The notes: generated by a model not told the origin, from the sequence alone. 64,000 nucleotides of DNA from Rhodococcus sp. 105337 (GCF_012844225.1 NZ_JABAGQ010000002.1:248001-312000), one strand, 5' to 3'. Positions 7,159 through 16,838 are shown, counted from the stretch's first letter. Made by a program: numbers and translations.

Positions 7159-10100
7159 ATGCCCGACCTCGACCTCCGTGCGCCCGACCGCTCGCGACGA
7201 CCTGCCGCGCGACTGGTCCGGCGACCGGATGTCGCACCGGCCGCCAGGACGTGGCCCGACGATGTGCGGGCAGTGTTCGCCGACGCACCGCCCGCCCCGC
7301 GATGGCGCCCCTGGCAGGTGCTCGGCGGGCCCGGTACCGGCAAAACGTCGCTGCTGGTCGACCTGGTGGTACATCGCATCTCCTCCGGGGTCGATCCCGA
7401 GTCCGTCCTCGTACTCACCCACTCCCGCCGCGCCGCGACAGCGCTGCGCGAGGCGATCACCGCCGGGCTGCTGGGTGCCGGTGCACGCGCCACCCGGGAG
7501 CCGCTGGTCCGCACCGTCCACTCGTACGCGTTCGCGGTATTGCGCTTACAGGCAACTGCGCACGGCAACCCGCCGCCGCGACTGATCACCGGCGCCGAAC
7601 AGGACGCGGTCCTACGCGAACTGCTCCGTGGCGACATCGACGACGGTGCCACCGGGTGGCCCGAGCGACTCCGCCCCGCCCTCGGTATGACCGGATTCGC
7701 CGTCGAACTCCGCGATCTGATGCTGCGTGCCAGCGAGCGCGGGCTCGGTCCCGAAGACCTCGTCGCACTGGGCGAGCGGCGTGATCGCCCCGAGTGGGTC
7801 GCGGCCGGGCGATTCGCGCAGCGGTACGAGCAGGTCATGCTGCTGCGCGGCGCCGTCGGTCTCGAAGCACCCGAAGCGACCGCGCCCGCGCTCGACGCGG
7901 CAGAACTCGTCGGGGCGGCGCTTGCCGCCTTCGCGACCGACCCCGACCTGCTCGCGTCCGAGCGCAACCGGATCCGTCACCTGCTCGTCGACGATGCGCA
8001 GCACCTCGACCCGCAGGCGGCTCACCTCGTGCGGGTGATCGGCACCGGTACCCGGACGAGCACCGTCGCGGGCGACCCCGACCAGAGCGTGTTCGGTTTC
8101 CGTGGCGCCGATCCCACCTTTCTCGAACGGTTGGCCGACGACGATCCGTCCCGCCGCATCGTGCTCGGTACCAATTACCGGGCCGCGCCCGCGGTAGCGG
8201 CGGTGACCCACCGCATCGCGCGCAGAGTGCCCGGGCTGCCTCCGCATCGCGGCGCCGCCTCACCCGATGGCACCTCGCCCGATGGCATCTCACCCGAGGC
8301 CGCAACCGAACCCGGCTCGGTGCGGGTGGTGGTGCAGCCGTCGCAGGCGAAGGAAGCCGCGCTCGTCGCCGACACCCTGCGCCGCGCCCACCTCGTCGAC
8401 GGAGTGCCCTGGTCCCGCATGGCGATCGTCGTCCGATCGGTGCCGCGAGTCCTCGCACCGCTGCGACGCGCGCTGCTCGCCGCCGGCGTCCCCATGACCA
8501 CCGCGGCCTCCGAGTTGCCTCTCGCCCGGCAGCACAGCGTGGCAGGTCTGCTGCTCGTGCTGCGGGCAGTGTCCGGTCGCCGGTTCGGCGGCGAGGAGGC
8601 GCTGGCGCTGCTGTCGGGTCCGGTCGGCGGTGCCGAACCCGTCGCCCTGCGTCGTCTGCGGCGAGGTCTGCGCCGCGTCGAATTGGCGTCCGGGCGCGAC
8701 CGCGACTCTGCGGAACTGCTGCGTCTGCTGCTCACCGACGGCGACGGCGGTGACCACGGTGACAAGGGCGGCGAGACCGCTCACCTCGTCCGCGGCCTGA
8801 CCGAGGTGGAGTCCGCGCCGCTGCGAAAGGTTCTCGGCGTGCTGCGCAAAGCCCGCTCCGCGGCCCTGCGGGGCGGCGGACTCGAGGACGTGCTGTGGGA
8901 GGCCTGGCAAGCCACCGGTCTCGAACGACGCTGGGCCGCCGCGTCGGCCCGCGGCGGACCGGTCGGCGCGCAGGCCGACCGCGACCTCGACGCTGTCGTG
9001 GCATTGTTCGACGCCGCCGCCGACTACGTCGACCGCCTACCCCGCGCGCAGATCGCAGGATTCGTGGATTACCTGACCGAGCAGGAGATTCCCGGCACCG
9101 TGCGCACGCGGTTGGTCGCCGAGACCGAAGCGGTGACGGTGGTCAGCGCGCATTCCGCCGCCGGGCGCGAATGGGATGTCGTCGTGGTCGCCGGTGTGCA
9201 GGAAGGCTTGTGGCCGAGTCTGCGGGCGCGGGGCACCCTGCTCGGCATCGAATCGCTCATCGATGCGGTGTCGGGTGCCGACGGTGGCGAGCATGCGTCG
9301 GTGCGGTTGTCGCGCATGGCACCACTGCTCGCCGACGAGCGCAGGCTGTTCCTCGTCGCCTGCAGCCGAGCCCGCACACACCTGCTGGTCACCGCGGTCG
9401 ACTCGGTGAGCGGCGATACCGAACTCGTACGTTCGCGGTTCGTCGACGAACTGCTCGGCGGCGACGATCCCGACGCCGTGCCCGACTCCGAGATGCCCGA
9501 AGAGGTGCGCATCCGGGTGCTCGCGTTGCCCGCGCTCGTCGCCGAGCTGCGCAGCGTGGTGTGCGATCCGCTGGTTGCCGAACACGAACCGGAGCGGCAG
9601 CGCACGGCGGCCGCGCAACTGGCCCGGCTCGCCCGCGCGGGCGTGCGCGGTGCCCACCCCGACGAGTGGTACGGCACTTCCGATCCCAGCACCGCGGCGC
9701 CGTTGTGGGATCCCGGCGACGACGCGGTCCGGTTGTCGCCGTCCACCGTCGAACAACTCGTCACCTGCCCGCTGCGATGGATGTTCGAGCGGCACGGAGG
9801 TGCCGACGGCGAGAACAGTCACGCCGTCACCGGCACGCTCGTCCACACGCTCGTGCAGGCCCTCGCCGGCCGTATCCCACCCGAGCGCATCGATCAGGCT
9901 CTCGAAAAAGCCTGGGATTCAGTCGATTTGGGGTCCGAGTGGTATGCGAAACGTGAACTCGAACGCACCCGCCGCATGCTCGACACGTTCTCGACCTGGC
10001 TGCAGGGCACGCGCAACGACCTCACCGAGATCGGCGTCGAGGTCAGTGTCGACGGAATACTCGAACCCCCCTCCGACGACCTGCCGCGCGTGCGGCTGAA

Positions 10101-10509
10101 AGGTCGCATCGACCGGCTCGAACGCGACCCCGACGGCCGGCCCGTCGTCGTCGACGTCAAGACCGCGAAGAATCCCGTGTCCAAGGACGCCGCGCGCGAC
10201 CACGCACAGCTCGCCGCGTACCAGGTGGCGGCTGCTGCCGGAGCGATCGACGGGGAACCGGCGTCGTCGCCCGGCGGTGCCCGGCTGGTGTTCGTGGCCA
10301 AACCTCACAACAAGGAAGGCGCGACCCAGCGTTTACAGCCGCCCCTCGACGAAGAGGGCCTCGCCCACTGGCGCGAGGTGATCCACGAGGCGGCCGCGGC
10401 GACGCAGGGACCGCAGTTCCTCGCGCAGGTCAACGACGGCTGCCGGCATTGCCCGGTGCTGTCCAGTTGCCCTGCCCACGACGAAGGAAGGCAGGTGACG
10501 GACGGATGA
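7159..10509 (+). CDS. adnA: AdnA, helicase-nuclease subunit of the AdnAB end-resection complex
   Basis: A 1116-residue UvrD/RecB-like protein. Motor motifs: Walker A GGPGTGKTS (residues 56-64), a Walker B written LVDDAQHLD rather than DExQD, GDPDQSVFGFRG (motif III), SAHSAAGREWDVV (motif V) and ACSRARTHLLV (motif VI). The C-terminus is a RecB-family nuclease with LKGRIDRLE and VVDVKT (Asp999). Four Cys (870, 1095, 1098, 1104; CxxCx5C at the end) match the iron-sulfur pattern of AddB/Cas4 nucleases. With AdnB it unwinds and degrades DNA ends at double-strand breaks, the mycobacterial counterpart of RecBCD/AddAB. A GGTGGGA site precedes the ATG. The unusual Walker B fits the view that this is the weaker motor. 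Confidence 0.92.
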   Translation: MPDLDLRAPDRSRRPAARLVRRPDVAPAARTWPDDVRAVFADAPPAPRWRPWQVLGGPGTGKTSLLVDLVVHRISSGVDPESVLVLTHSRRAATALREAITAGLLGAGARATREPLVRTVHSYAFAVLRLQATAHGNPPPRLITGAEQDAVLRELLRGDIDDGATGWPERLRPALGMTGFAVELRDLMLRASERGLGPEDLVALGERRDRPEWVAAGRFAQRYEQVMLLRGAVGLEAPEATAPALDAAELVGAALAAFATDPDLLASERNRIRHLLVDDAQHLDPQAAHLVRVIGTGTRTSTVAGDPDQSVFGFRGADPTFLERLADDDPSRRIVLGTNYRAAPAVAAVTHRIARRVPGLPPHRGAASPDGTSPDGISPEAATEPGSVRVVVQPSQAKEAALVADTLRRAHLVDGVPWSRMAIVVRSVPRVLAPLRRALLAAGVPMTTAASELPLARQHSVAGLLLVLRAVSGRRFGGEEALALLSGPVGGAEPVALRRLRRGLRRVELASGRDRDSAELLRLLLTDGDGGDHGDKGGETAHLVRGLTEVESAPLRKVLGVLRKARSAALRGGGLEDVLWEAWQATGLERRWAAASARGGPVGAQADRDLDAVVALFDAAADYVDRLPRAQIAGFVDYLTEQEIPGTVRTRLVAETEAVTVVSAHSAAGREWDVVVVAGVQEGLWPSLRARGTLLGIESLIDAVSGADGGEHASVRLSRMAPLLADERRLFLVACSRARTHLLVTAVDSVSGDTELVRSRFVDELLGGDDPDAVPDSEMPEEVRIRVLALPALVAELRSVVCDPLVAEHEPERQRTAAAQLARLARAGVRGAHPDEWYGTSDPSTAAPLWDPGDDAVRLSPSTVEQLVTCPLRWMFERHGGADGENSHAVTGTLVHTLVQALAGRIPPERIDQALEKAWDSVDLGSEWYAKRELERTRRMLDTFSTWLQGTRNDLTEIGVEVSVDGILEPPSDDLPRVRLKGRIDRLERDPDGRPVVVDVKTAKNPVSKDAARDHAQLAAYQVAAAAGAIDGEPASSPGGARLVFVAKPHNKEGATQRLQPPLDEEGLAHWREVIHEAAAATQGPQFLAQVNDGCRHCPVLSSCPAHDEGRQVTDG

Positions 10510-13500
10510 CCACCCCCGCAGTGAGTGCCGCCCGGCTGGCCGAGGCGCTCGGACAACATCCACCGACCGCCGAGCAGGCCGCCGTCATCGAAGCGCCCAT
10601 GGGGCCCGTGCTCGTCGTGGCGGGTGCCGGAGCAGGCAAGACGGAGACGATGGCCGCACGGGTGGTGTGGCTCGTCGCCAACGGGCTTGTCGAACCGGAA
10701 CAGGTGCTGGGCCTCACCTTCACGCGCAAGGCCGCCCAACAGCTCACCGCCCGCATCCGAACCCGTCTCGCGAAACTCGCAGGCTCGGCCCTGATCCGGG
10801 ATCTGGACCCGGAGGGAGGCCTGCGCGCCCGCATCCTCGCCGGTGAGCCCGAGGTGGGTACCTACCACGCGTACGCCGGCCGGTTGCTCGGCGAGCACGG
10901 CTTGCTGCTGCCGATCGAACCGACGGCAACGCTCCTGTCGGAAACGGAATTGTGGCAGGTCGCCCACCGGGTCGTCAGTGCGTGGGACGGCGAACTCGAT
11001 ACCGACCGCAGCCCGGCGTCGGTGACGGAGGCGGTGCTCGCGCTGTCCGGCCAGCTCGCCGAACATCTCGTCGAGCCGGAAGACCTTCGCGAGGCGCACA
11101 CCGAACTCGACAAGCTGATCCATACGCTGCCGGCAGGGCCGGGCCAGCGCGGCGGACCGTCGAAAACGCTTCTCGGATACCTGGAGACACAGCACGACCG
11201 GTTGCAGTTGCTCCCGCTCGTCCAGCGACTGTCCGACACCCTCCGCAGGGAAGGCGCCCTGGACTTCGGCAGTCAGATGTCGCTCGCCGCGCGGGTCGCC
11301 CGCGATCATTACGAAGTGGGCGCCGGGGAACGCGAACGGTTCCGGGCCGTGCTGCTCGACGAATACCAGGACACCGGTCACTCGCAGCGCGTGCTGCTCG
11401 GATCGCTGTTCGGAGGTGCTCAGGACCCGAATCTCGCGGTCACCGCCGTGGGCGACCCGATGCAGTCGATCTACGGCTGGCGCGGCGCCTCGGCGGCGAA
11501 CCTCCCGCGATTCGCCACCGACTTCGCGTTGCCGGGCGGGCGTCCCGCGCCCACCCTCGAACTGCTGACCAGCTGGCGCAATCCTCCCGAAGCCCTGGAC
11601 CTCGCGAACGTCTCGTCCGAACCCCTGCGCGATCGTGGCGTGGCGGTCAGCCGCCTGCGGCCCCGGCCCGACGCCGTGCCCGGCGACGTGCGGTTGGCGC
11701 TGCACACCGACATCGACGCCGAGCGCAACTGGGTCGCCGACCGCATCGCCGCGGAGTACGCAGCCGCGCGCGAGGCCGGAAAACCACCGCCGAGTGCGGC
11801 GGTGCTGGTGCGGCGCAACGCCGACGCCGCCCCGATCGCCGAAGCCCTGCGTGCCCGCGACCTGCCGGTGGAGGTCGTCGGCATCGGGGGCTTGTTGCAC
11901 ACGCCCGAGGTCGCCGACCTGCTCGCCATGTTGCGGCTCGCGGCCGACCCGCTGGCCGGCAGTGCGGCCGTGCGTGTGCTGACCGGTGCCCGGTGGCAGA
12001 TCGGCGCGGCCGATCTGAAGGCACTGTGGCGACGCGCCCAGACACTCGCCATCGCCGGTCGCTACGGAGTGGCCGGTGCCGTCACCGACCCCGATGCGCT
12101 CGACGAGGCACTCGATTCCTCGCTGCCCGGCGAATACGCCGACCAGGCGGGCCTGGCAGACGCCATCTCCGATCCGGGTGATCCGGGCCAGTACTCGGAA
12201 TTCGGGTTCGCGCGCATCACCGCGCTGGCCCGCGAACTCGCCTCGCTGCGTGAGCGTCTCGGCCAGCCGCTCACCGAACTCGTTGCCGAGGTCGAACGGG
12301 TCCTCGGAATCGGTATCGAAGCGGAAGCGCGAGTCGGTGGTCGCGGCGGTATCGCCGGCCGTGAGCACCTCGACGCGTTCGCCGATGTGGTGGCGTCGTA
12401 TGCGGCGCGCACCCACGCGACCCTCGGTGGACTGCTCGGCTACCTCGCGGCCGCGGAGGAGATCGAAAAGGGGCTCGCGCCGGGTGAGGTCGAAGTCGAC
12501 CCCGAACGGGTGCAGATACTCACCGTCCATTCGGCGAAGGGGCTCGAATGGGAGGTCGTGGCGGTTCCGCACGTCACCGCGGGCGTCTTTCCGTCCTCGT
12601 CTGCCGCCGCGACGTGGCTGGGGTCCGTCACCGAATTGCCCCCGCAGCTGCGTGGCGACCGCGCGATGCCGGGCGACGATCCGGGGTCGAGCACCGACGG
12701 GGTGCCGGTGCTCGAACTCGACGACATCTTCGATCGCAAGATGCTCGAGAACGCCATCGACCGCCACAAGGGTGCCCTCAAGAGTCGCAAGCTCGACGAG
12801 GATCGCCGGTTGTTCTATGTCGCGCTCACCCGCACCGAGCGTGCCCTGTTCGTGTCGGGTCACCACTGGGGCGATACGGGGGCCGAACCGAAGGGCCCGT
12901 CCGAGTTCCTCGAGGAGATGCACGAATTGGTCTCGGCGCGAAGCGAACTGGGGACGATCGAGGTGTGGGAGCCGGCACCGGAACCCGGTGCTCGTAACCC
13001 CATGACGGAGTCGCCCCGCAGTGCCACCTGGCCTCGCGACCCGCTCGGTTCGCGTCGTGCCGACGTCCAGCGGGGAGCTGCGCTCGTGCTCTCGGCACTC
13101 GACGCCGGCGAACCGAATCCGCCCGGCAGCAGCGAGGACGATCCGGACGACTGGGCAGCCGACGTCGATGCGTTGCTCGCCGAACGGGAACAGCGGTTCG
13201 AACGGGCCGCCGAGGTGATGCTCCCGGCCCAGCTGTCGGTCAGCCAACTGGTCGACCTCGCGACCGACCCGGAGGCGCTGGCAGCACGTCTGCGTCGTCC
13301 GCTGCCGTTCCGGCCGAACCCACTGGCGCGCCGGGGTACCGCCTTCCACGCGTGGCTCGAACGCCGTTTCGGCGCAACGCGTCTGCTCGACCTCGACGAA
13401 CTTCCCGGCGCCGACGACGAAGGCGGCGACGAATCCCACTTCGAGCGGCTGCAGGAGGCGTTCCTGCGGTCGCCGTGGGCTGCCCGCAACCCGGTCGAGG

Positions 13501-13904
13501 TGGAAGTCCCGTTCGAGACGTCGCTGGGCGGCACCGTCATCCGTGGTCGCATCGATGCGGTGTTCGAGGATCCCGACGGAGGCTGGACGGTCATCGACTG
13601 GAAGACCGGTGCCGAGCCCGACGCGGACGCACTGGCGTCGGTCGGTCTGCAGCTGGCCGCATATCGGCTGGCGTGGGCGCAGCTCATGGCGGCCCGCATC
13701 ACACGCATCACCGGGCGACCGGCCGAGCCTCCATTGAACAAGGTGCGTGCGGCATTCCATTACGTCCGTACGGGCCGCACCGTCGCACCCGGAGATCTCC
13801 CCGGCGCGGCCGCGATGGAACAGCTCGTGCGGGGTGCCGGGGACGACTCTGCCCGGGACGATTCTGCCGGGGATGCCGGACAGCCGGGGGAGCCCGCCTC
13901 CTAG
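10506..13904 (+). CDS. adnB: AdnB, lead helicase-nuclease subunit of AdnAB
   Basis: A 1132-residue UvrD/RecB-like helicase-nuclease. Motifs: Walker A AGAGAGKTET (residues 40-49), Walker B LLDEYQDTG, GDPMQSIYGWRGA, TVHSAKGLEWEVV and YVALTRTERALFV, all canonical, so this is an active motor. The C-terminal nuclease domain has IRGRIDAVFEDPDGG and VIDWKTG, followed by LAAYRLAW. The ATG at 10506 overlaps the adnA stop (ATGA), as expected for equimolar subunits; an earlier in-frame start would lie inside adnA. The last 20 residues are a low-complexity Asp/Ser/Gly tail. Its stop overlaps the stop of the convergent MerR gene by 4 bases. Confidence 0.94.
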   Translation: MTTPAVSAARLAEALGQHPPTAEQAAVIEAPMGPVLVVAGAGAGKTETMAARVVWLVANGLVEPEQVLGLTFTRKAAQQLTARIRTRLAKLAGSALIRDLDPEGGLRARILAGEPEVGTYHAYAGRLLGEHGLLLPIEPTATLLSETELWQVAHRVVSAWDGELDTDRSPASVTEAVLALSGQLAEHLVEPEDLREAHTELDKLIHTLPAGPGQRGGPSKTLLGYLETQHDRLQLLPLVQRLSDTLRREGALDFGSQMSLAARVARDHYEVGAGERERFRAVLLDEYQDTGHSQRVLLGSLFGGAQDPNLAVTAVGDPMQSIYGWRGASAANLPRFATDFALPGGRPAPTLELLTSWRNPPEALDLANVSSEPLRDRGVAVSRLRPRPDAVPGDVRLALHTDIDAERNWVADRIAAEYAAAREAGKPPPSAAVLVRRNADAAPIAEALRARDLPVEVVGIGGLLHTPEVADLLAMLRLAADPLAGSAAVRVLTGARWQIGAADLKALWRRAQTLAIAGRYGVAGAVTDPDALDEALDSSLPGEYADQAGLADAISDPGDPGQYSEFGFARITALARELASLRERLGQPLTELVAEVERVLGIGIEAEARVGGRGGIAGREHLDAFADVVASYAARTHATLGGLLGYLAAAEEIEKGLAPGEVEVDPERVQILTVHSAKGLEWEVVAVPHVTAGVFPSSSAAATWLGSVTELPPQLRGDRAMPGDDPGSSTDGVPVLELDDIFDRKMLENAIDRHKGALKSRKLDEDRRLFYVALTRTERALFVSGHHWGDTGAEPKGPSEFLEEMHELVSARSELGTIEVWEPAPEPGARNPMTESPRSATWPRDPLGSRRADVQRGAALVLSALDAGEPNPPGSSEDDPDDWAADVDALLAEREQRFERAAEVMLPAQLSVSQLVDLATDPEALAARLRRPLPFRPNPLARRGTAFHAWLERRFGATRLLDLDELPGADDEGGDESHFERLQEAFLRSPWAARNPVEVEVPFETSLGGTVIRGRIDAVFEDPDGGWTVIDWKTGAEPDADALASVGLQLAAYRLAWAQLMAARITRITGRPAEPPLNKVRAAFHYVRTGRTVAPGDLPGAAAMEQLVRGAGDDSARDDSAGDAGQPGEPAS

Positions 13905-14653
13905 CCGGTGTGGGGCGGCGGCGCGCTGTCGGAAGGTGCAGCAGCGCCGGAGGAGGCCGCGGCGTGGTCGAGGAGGGACAGGTAGGCGTCGAGTGTCCCC
14001 GCGCCGGCAAGGAGGTCCCGGCTGCGCACAGCCAGCCGCGCCTGCCAGGAGCCGAGGAACCGGCTCAGTGCGTCCGCACCGCCCGCGTCGCGCAGCGATG
14101 CGAGGAACCGGGCGACCTGGCGCAGCGGGTAGCCGCCCCGGCGCAACTGTCGTGCGATCTCGGCGTCGTGCACGGACTCGGCACCGAACATGCGGTAACC
14201 GGTCGCGCGATCACGTTCGGGCCGGAGGATTCCCTGGGACTCCCACGCCCGCAGCGTCGCCGCGTGAACTCCGAGCCTTCGTGCCAGTTCGCCCACCGTG
14301 AGGGGCCGGCCCGGGACGGAAGCAGGTGCCGTCGCGGTGAGACCACCGAGAACCGTCGCGACCTCTGTTCGGGTGTCGCGTTCGGCGAGCACCTCGACGT
14401 GTGTCGCGTCGATCAGCCGGTAGGCGGACTCGGTGTCGTGCCGATTGACCGCACGCATGATGTCCGTCGCTCGCCGGTGCCCGTGTCCGCGCCGCAACGT
14501 GAGGAAGGTCCGCAGAGCCTGCGCGTGAAGAGGGGTGTAATACCGGTAGCCGGCCTCGGTGCGCCCGGTCGGCGGGAAGATGCCCGCATCGTCGTAATTG
14601 CGGATCGCCTGTGCGGACAACCCGTGTTCGCGGGCGAGGTCGACGGGCCGCAT
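13901..14653 (-). CDS. Tandem (double) MerR-type transcriptional regulator
   Basis: A 250-residue protein carrying two MerR DNA-binding domains in one chain. Domain 1 (residues 1-75) begins MRPVDLAREHGLSAQAIRNYDD and has the wing AGYRYYTP; domain 2 starts near residue 118 with LTVGELARRLGVHAATLRAW and has the wing TGYRMFGAESV. MerR proteins normally dimerise to bring two such domains to one operator; here one polypeptide supplies both. The C-terminus is a short helical region and a Ser/Ala/Pro tail with no Cys cluster for metals. It is divergent from an erythromycin-esterase-family gene, its likely target. TioE-type regulators share this general layout. Confidence 0.82.
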   Translation of the reverse strand: MRPVDLAREHGLSAQAIRNYDDAGIFPPTGRTEAGYRYYTPLHAQALRTFLTLRRGHGHRRATDIMRAVNRHDTESAYRLIDATHVEVLAERDTRTEVATVLGGLTATAPASVPGRPLTVGELARRLGVHAATLRAWESQGILRPERDRATGYRMFGAESVHDAEIARQLRRGGYPLRQVARFLASLRDAGGADALSRFLGSWQARLAVRSRDLLAGAGTLDAYLSLLDHAAASSGAAAPSDSAPPPHTG

Positions 14654-14679
14654 CGTATTTCCTTTGTTTGAGGCTTGGA

Positions 14680-14705
14680 TCTCCCTGTCGTGGGCCGATA
14701 GGAGA
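14680..14705. promoter_or_regulatory. Candidate MerR operator
   Basis: An imperfect inverted repeat, TCTCCCTGTCG and CGATAGGAGA around a short GC centre, in the 113-base gap between the double-MerR gene and the erythromycin-esterase-family gene. MerR operators usually sit between the -35 and -10 elements with over-long spacing. I cannot place a convincing -35/-10 pair around it, so the promoter geometry remains open. Confidence 0.5.
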
Positions 14706-14766
14706 CAACCTTCACCCGATTCTTCAACGATAGCGTCGAAGGCAGGTTTTCCCGGAAGGAGAATTC

Positions 14767-15984
14767 ATGTCTACGACCACGTCGCCGACCGAGATCTGCC
14801 GGCAATTGGACACGCCCGGAGATCTGGGAAGCGCGTTCGACGAGTTGCTTGCCACGCGGCAGGAACCCCCGAGCCTGCTCGCCCTCGGCGAGCCGACCCA
14901 CGGAATCGCCGCATTCCCGTTGCTGCGCAACGAACTTCTCTGTCACCTCGTCGAACGCGGATACCGCTCGATCGTGCTGGAGACCGATGTCCTCGCCGCT
15001 TCTGTCGTCGACAACTACGTCGGGGGCGGGGCAACGGAGATCGACGATGTCCTCGAGCGCGGCTTCAGTCATGGTTTCGGCCGCGTCCCCGGCAACCGCG
15101 AACTCGTCGAATGGCTCCGCGGTTACAACACCGGTCGTCCCGCGCGGGATCGGGTGCGCTTCTACGGATTCGACGCCCCGGTGGAATTCTCCGGCGCACC
15201 CAGCCCACGACACGCACTGTCCGTCGTTCTGGAGTACCTGCCCGCTGCGCTGCATCCGGACTCGGCCGGGGACGTCGACGGACTGCTCGGCGACGACGCG
15301 GACTGGACGAACCCGGACGCGATGCGGGACCCGGCTGCGTCCATCGGGGACTCCGAGCGTGCTCGCGCCCTGCGCCTGGTCGCGGACGACCTCATCAGCG
15401 TGCTGCGCCGCGCAGCGCCCGTCCTCGCTCCCACCGATCCGGTGGCGTACGACGATGCCCTCGCGTACGCGCACACCGCGCGGGGTCTGCTTCGCTACCA
15501 CGCGGCCATGGCGCACACCGCGTCGGACCGCATCGCCACCCTGCTCAGCCTGCGCGCCGCCATGATGGCCGAGAACCTTCTCGCGATCGTGTCCAAGGAG
15601 AAGGGCCGTGGGCCGAGCCTGGTGTTTGCGCACAACGCCCACCTCCAGCGAACGCAGTCGTCCATGCCGGTCGACAACGAGGGAGCGATAGGGCCAAGTG
15701 CCGGTGCGCTCGTCGGCTTTGCTCTCGGAGAGCGCTACATGTTCGTTGCCGCGGACGCCGGGCTGCACCCCCGTCCAGGCACCCTTCAGGGCACACTCGC
15801 CGAGGCGACCGCACGGCGCGCCCTGTTCCCTGCGAAGCCCTTGCACGCTGCCCTTCCGCGCTCGCTCGGCACGGGCGAACCCATTGTCCGAGGACATATT
15901 CCGCTGAGTCCGGCCGACGTGGAGCGCGCCGACGCGATCGTCTTCGTTGCCGACACCGACGGGCACCAGCACCAGTACTGGTAA
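14767..15984 (+). CDS. Erythromycin esterase family protein
   Basis: A 405-residue cytoplasmic protein with the erythromycin-esterase fold. Catalytic-type residues are all present: Glu42 and His45 in GEPTHG, Glu72 in VLETD, Arg263 in LSLRAAMMAENL, and His289 and His292 in AHNAHLQ; the spacing resembles EreA/EreB/EreC. Ere enzymes hydrolyse the lactone ring of 14-membered macrolides. Many family members in soil actinobacteria have not been tested, so resistance is an inference. A strong AAGGAG precedes the ATG. Its position opposite a MerR-type regulator suggests it is induced by a ligand rather than constitutive. Confidence 0.85.
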   Translation: MSTTTSPTEICRQLDTPGDLGSAFDELLATRQEPPSLLALGEPTHGIAAFPLLRNELLCHLVERGYRSIVLETDVLAASVVDNYVGGGATEIDDVLERGFSHGFGRVPGNRELVEWLRGYNTGRPARDRVRFYGFDAPVEFSGAPSPRHALSVVLEYLPAALHPDSAGDVDGLLGDDADWTNPDAMRDPAASIGDSERARALRLVADDLISVLRRAAPVLAPTDPVAYDDALAYAHTARGLLRYHAAMAHTASDRIATLLSLRAAMMAENLLAIVSKEKGRGPSLVFAHNAHLQRTQSSMPVDNEGAIGPSAGALVGFALGERYMFVAADAGLHPRPGTLQGTLAEATARRALFPAKPLHAALPRSLGTGEPIVRGHIPLSPADVERADAIVFVADTDGHQHQYW

Positions 15985-16147
15985 CGCGCCACATCGATGA
16001 CGCGCAGACCAGAGGCACATCCGCGGTCTGCATCAGGTGGAAGCGAGGCTCAGGCCCGTGAAAACCCGCCGGCCTGTGAAAACCCGCTGTGCGGGCCCCC
16101 CGCGCGCCGTTACGCTCGTAGGCACCGTTCGACGGAAAGGGGCGGCC

Positions 16148-16828
16148 GTGTCGACCTTTGTGCTGTTGCCGGGAGCAGGGTCGGACTCGTGGTACTGGCA
16201 CCGGGTGGTGCCGATGCTCGAGGGACGCGGGCACGCCGCGCTCGCCGTCGATCTCCCGTACGCCGACGACAACGAGAACCAGGACTCGTACGCAGACTTC
16301 GTGGTTGCGGCGCTCGGCGATGCTCCCGGACCCCTCGTGGTGGTGGCCCAATCGATGTCGGCGTTCACCGCCGTTCGTATCGCAGAGCGGTGTGCTGTGG
16401 ACGAACTCGTGCTGGTGGCACCGATGATCCCTGCGCCCGGCGAATCACCGGCGCAGTGGTCGGGCGACGTCGGGCACGAGGATGCTCAGCGGGAGCAGGC
16501 CGTCGCGGACGGACGGGACCCCGATGCACCGCTCGACATACGGGAGTTGTTCTTCCACGACATCCCGGACGCCGTCACCGAGGAAGCGTTCGCCCACGAG
16601 GAGACGCGCCTGTCGGACGCGGCGTTCGAACCCGCCTGGGATGCCGAGCGCTGGCCCGACGTTCCGGTGCGGGTTGTCGCAGGCCGGCGCGACCGGTTGT
16701 TCCCGCTCCCGTTCCTGACGGCACTGTCCCGTGCGCGCGCCGGTGTCGAGCCGGTGGTCGTCGACTCGGGACACCTTGTGGCACTTGCGCGCCCGTCCGA
16801 ACTCGTCGACATTCTCCTCGGTGCGTAG
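16148..16828 (+). CDS. Alpha/beta-fold hydrolase
   Basis: A 226-residue alpha/beta hydrolase: FVLLPGAGSDSWYWHRVVP at the N-terminus, the nucleophile elbow as VVAQSMSAFTA (Ala and Ser replace the usual glycines of GxSxG), the acid near AGRRDRLFP and the catalytic His in DSGHLVALA. The GTG at 16148 follows GAAAGGGG; the frame is open upstream to 16037, but that part has no family homology. The gene stands alone between convergent and divergent neighbours. Substrate unknown; small esters or amides are typical. Confidence 0.78.
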   Translation: MSTFVLLPGAGSDSWYWHRVVPMLEGRGHAALAVDLPYADDNENQDSYADFVVAALGDAPGPLVVVAQSMSAFTAVRIAERCAVDELVLVAPMIPAPGESPAQWSGDVGHEDAQREQAVADGRDPDAPLDIRELFFHDIPDAVTEEAFAHEETRLSDAAFEPAWDAERWPDVPVRVVAGRRDRLFPLPFLTALSRARAGVEPVVVDSGHLVALARPSELVDILLGA

Positions 16829-16838
16829 ACGCACGGGG

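Noticed and set aside
10305-13760. Minus-strand ORF of 1151 codons opposite adnB
   Set aside because: Antisense shadow of adnB; composition is random Arg/Gly/His-rich and no domain is visible.
14654-15984. Mobile resistance cassette carrying the erythromycin-esterase gene
   Set aside because: No integrase, att site, terminal repeats or base-composition change around the gene; it looks like resident chromosomal DNA.
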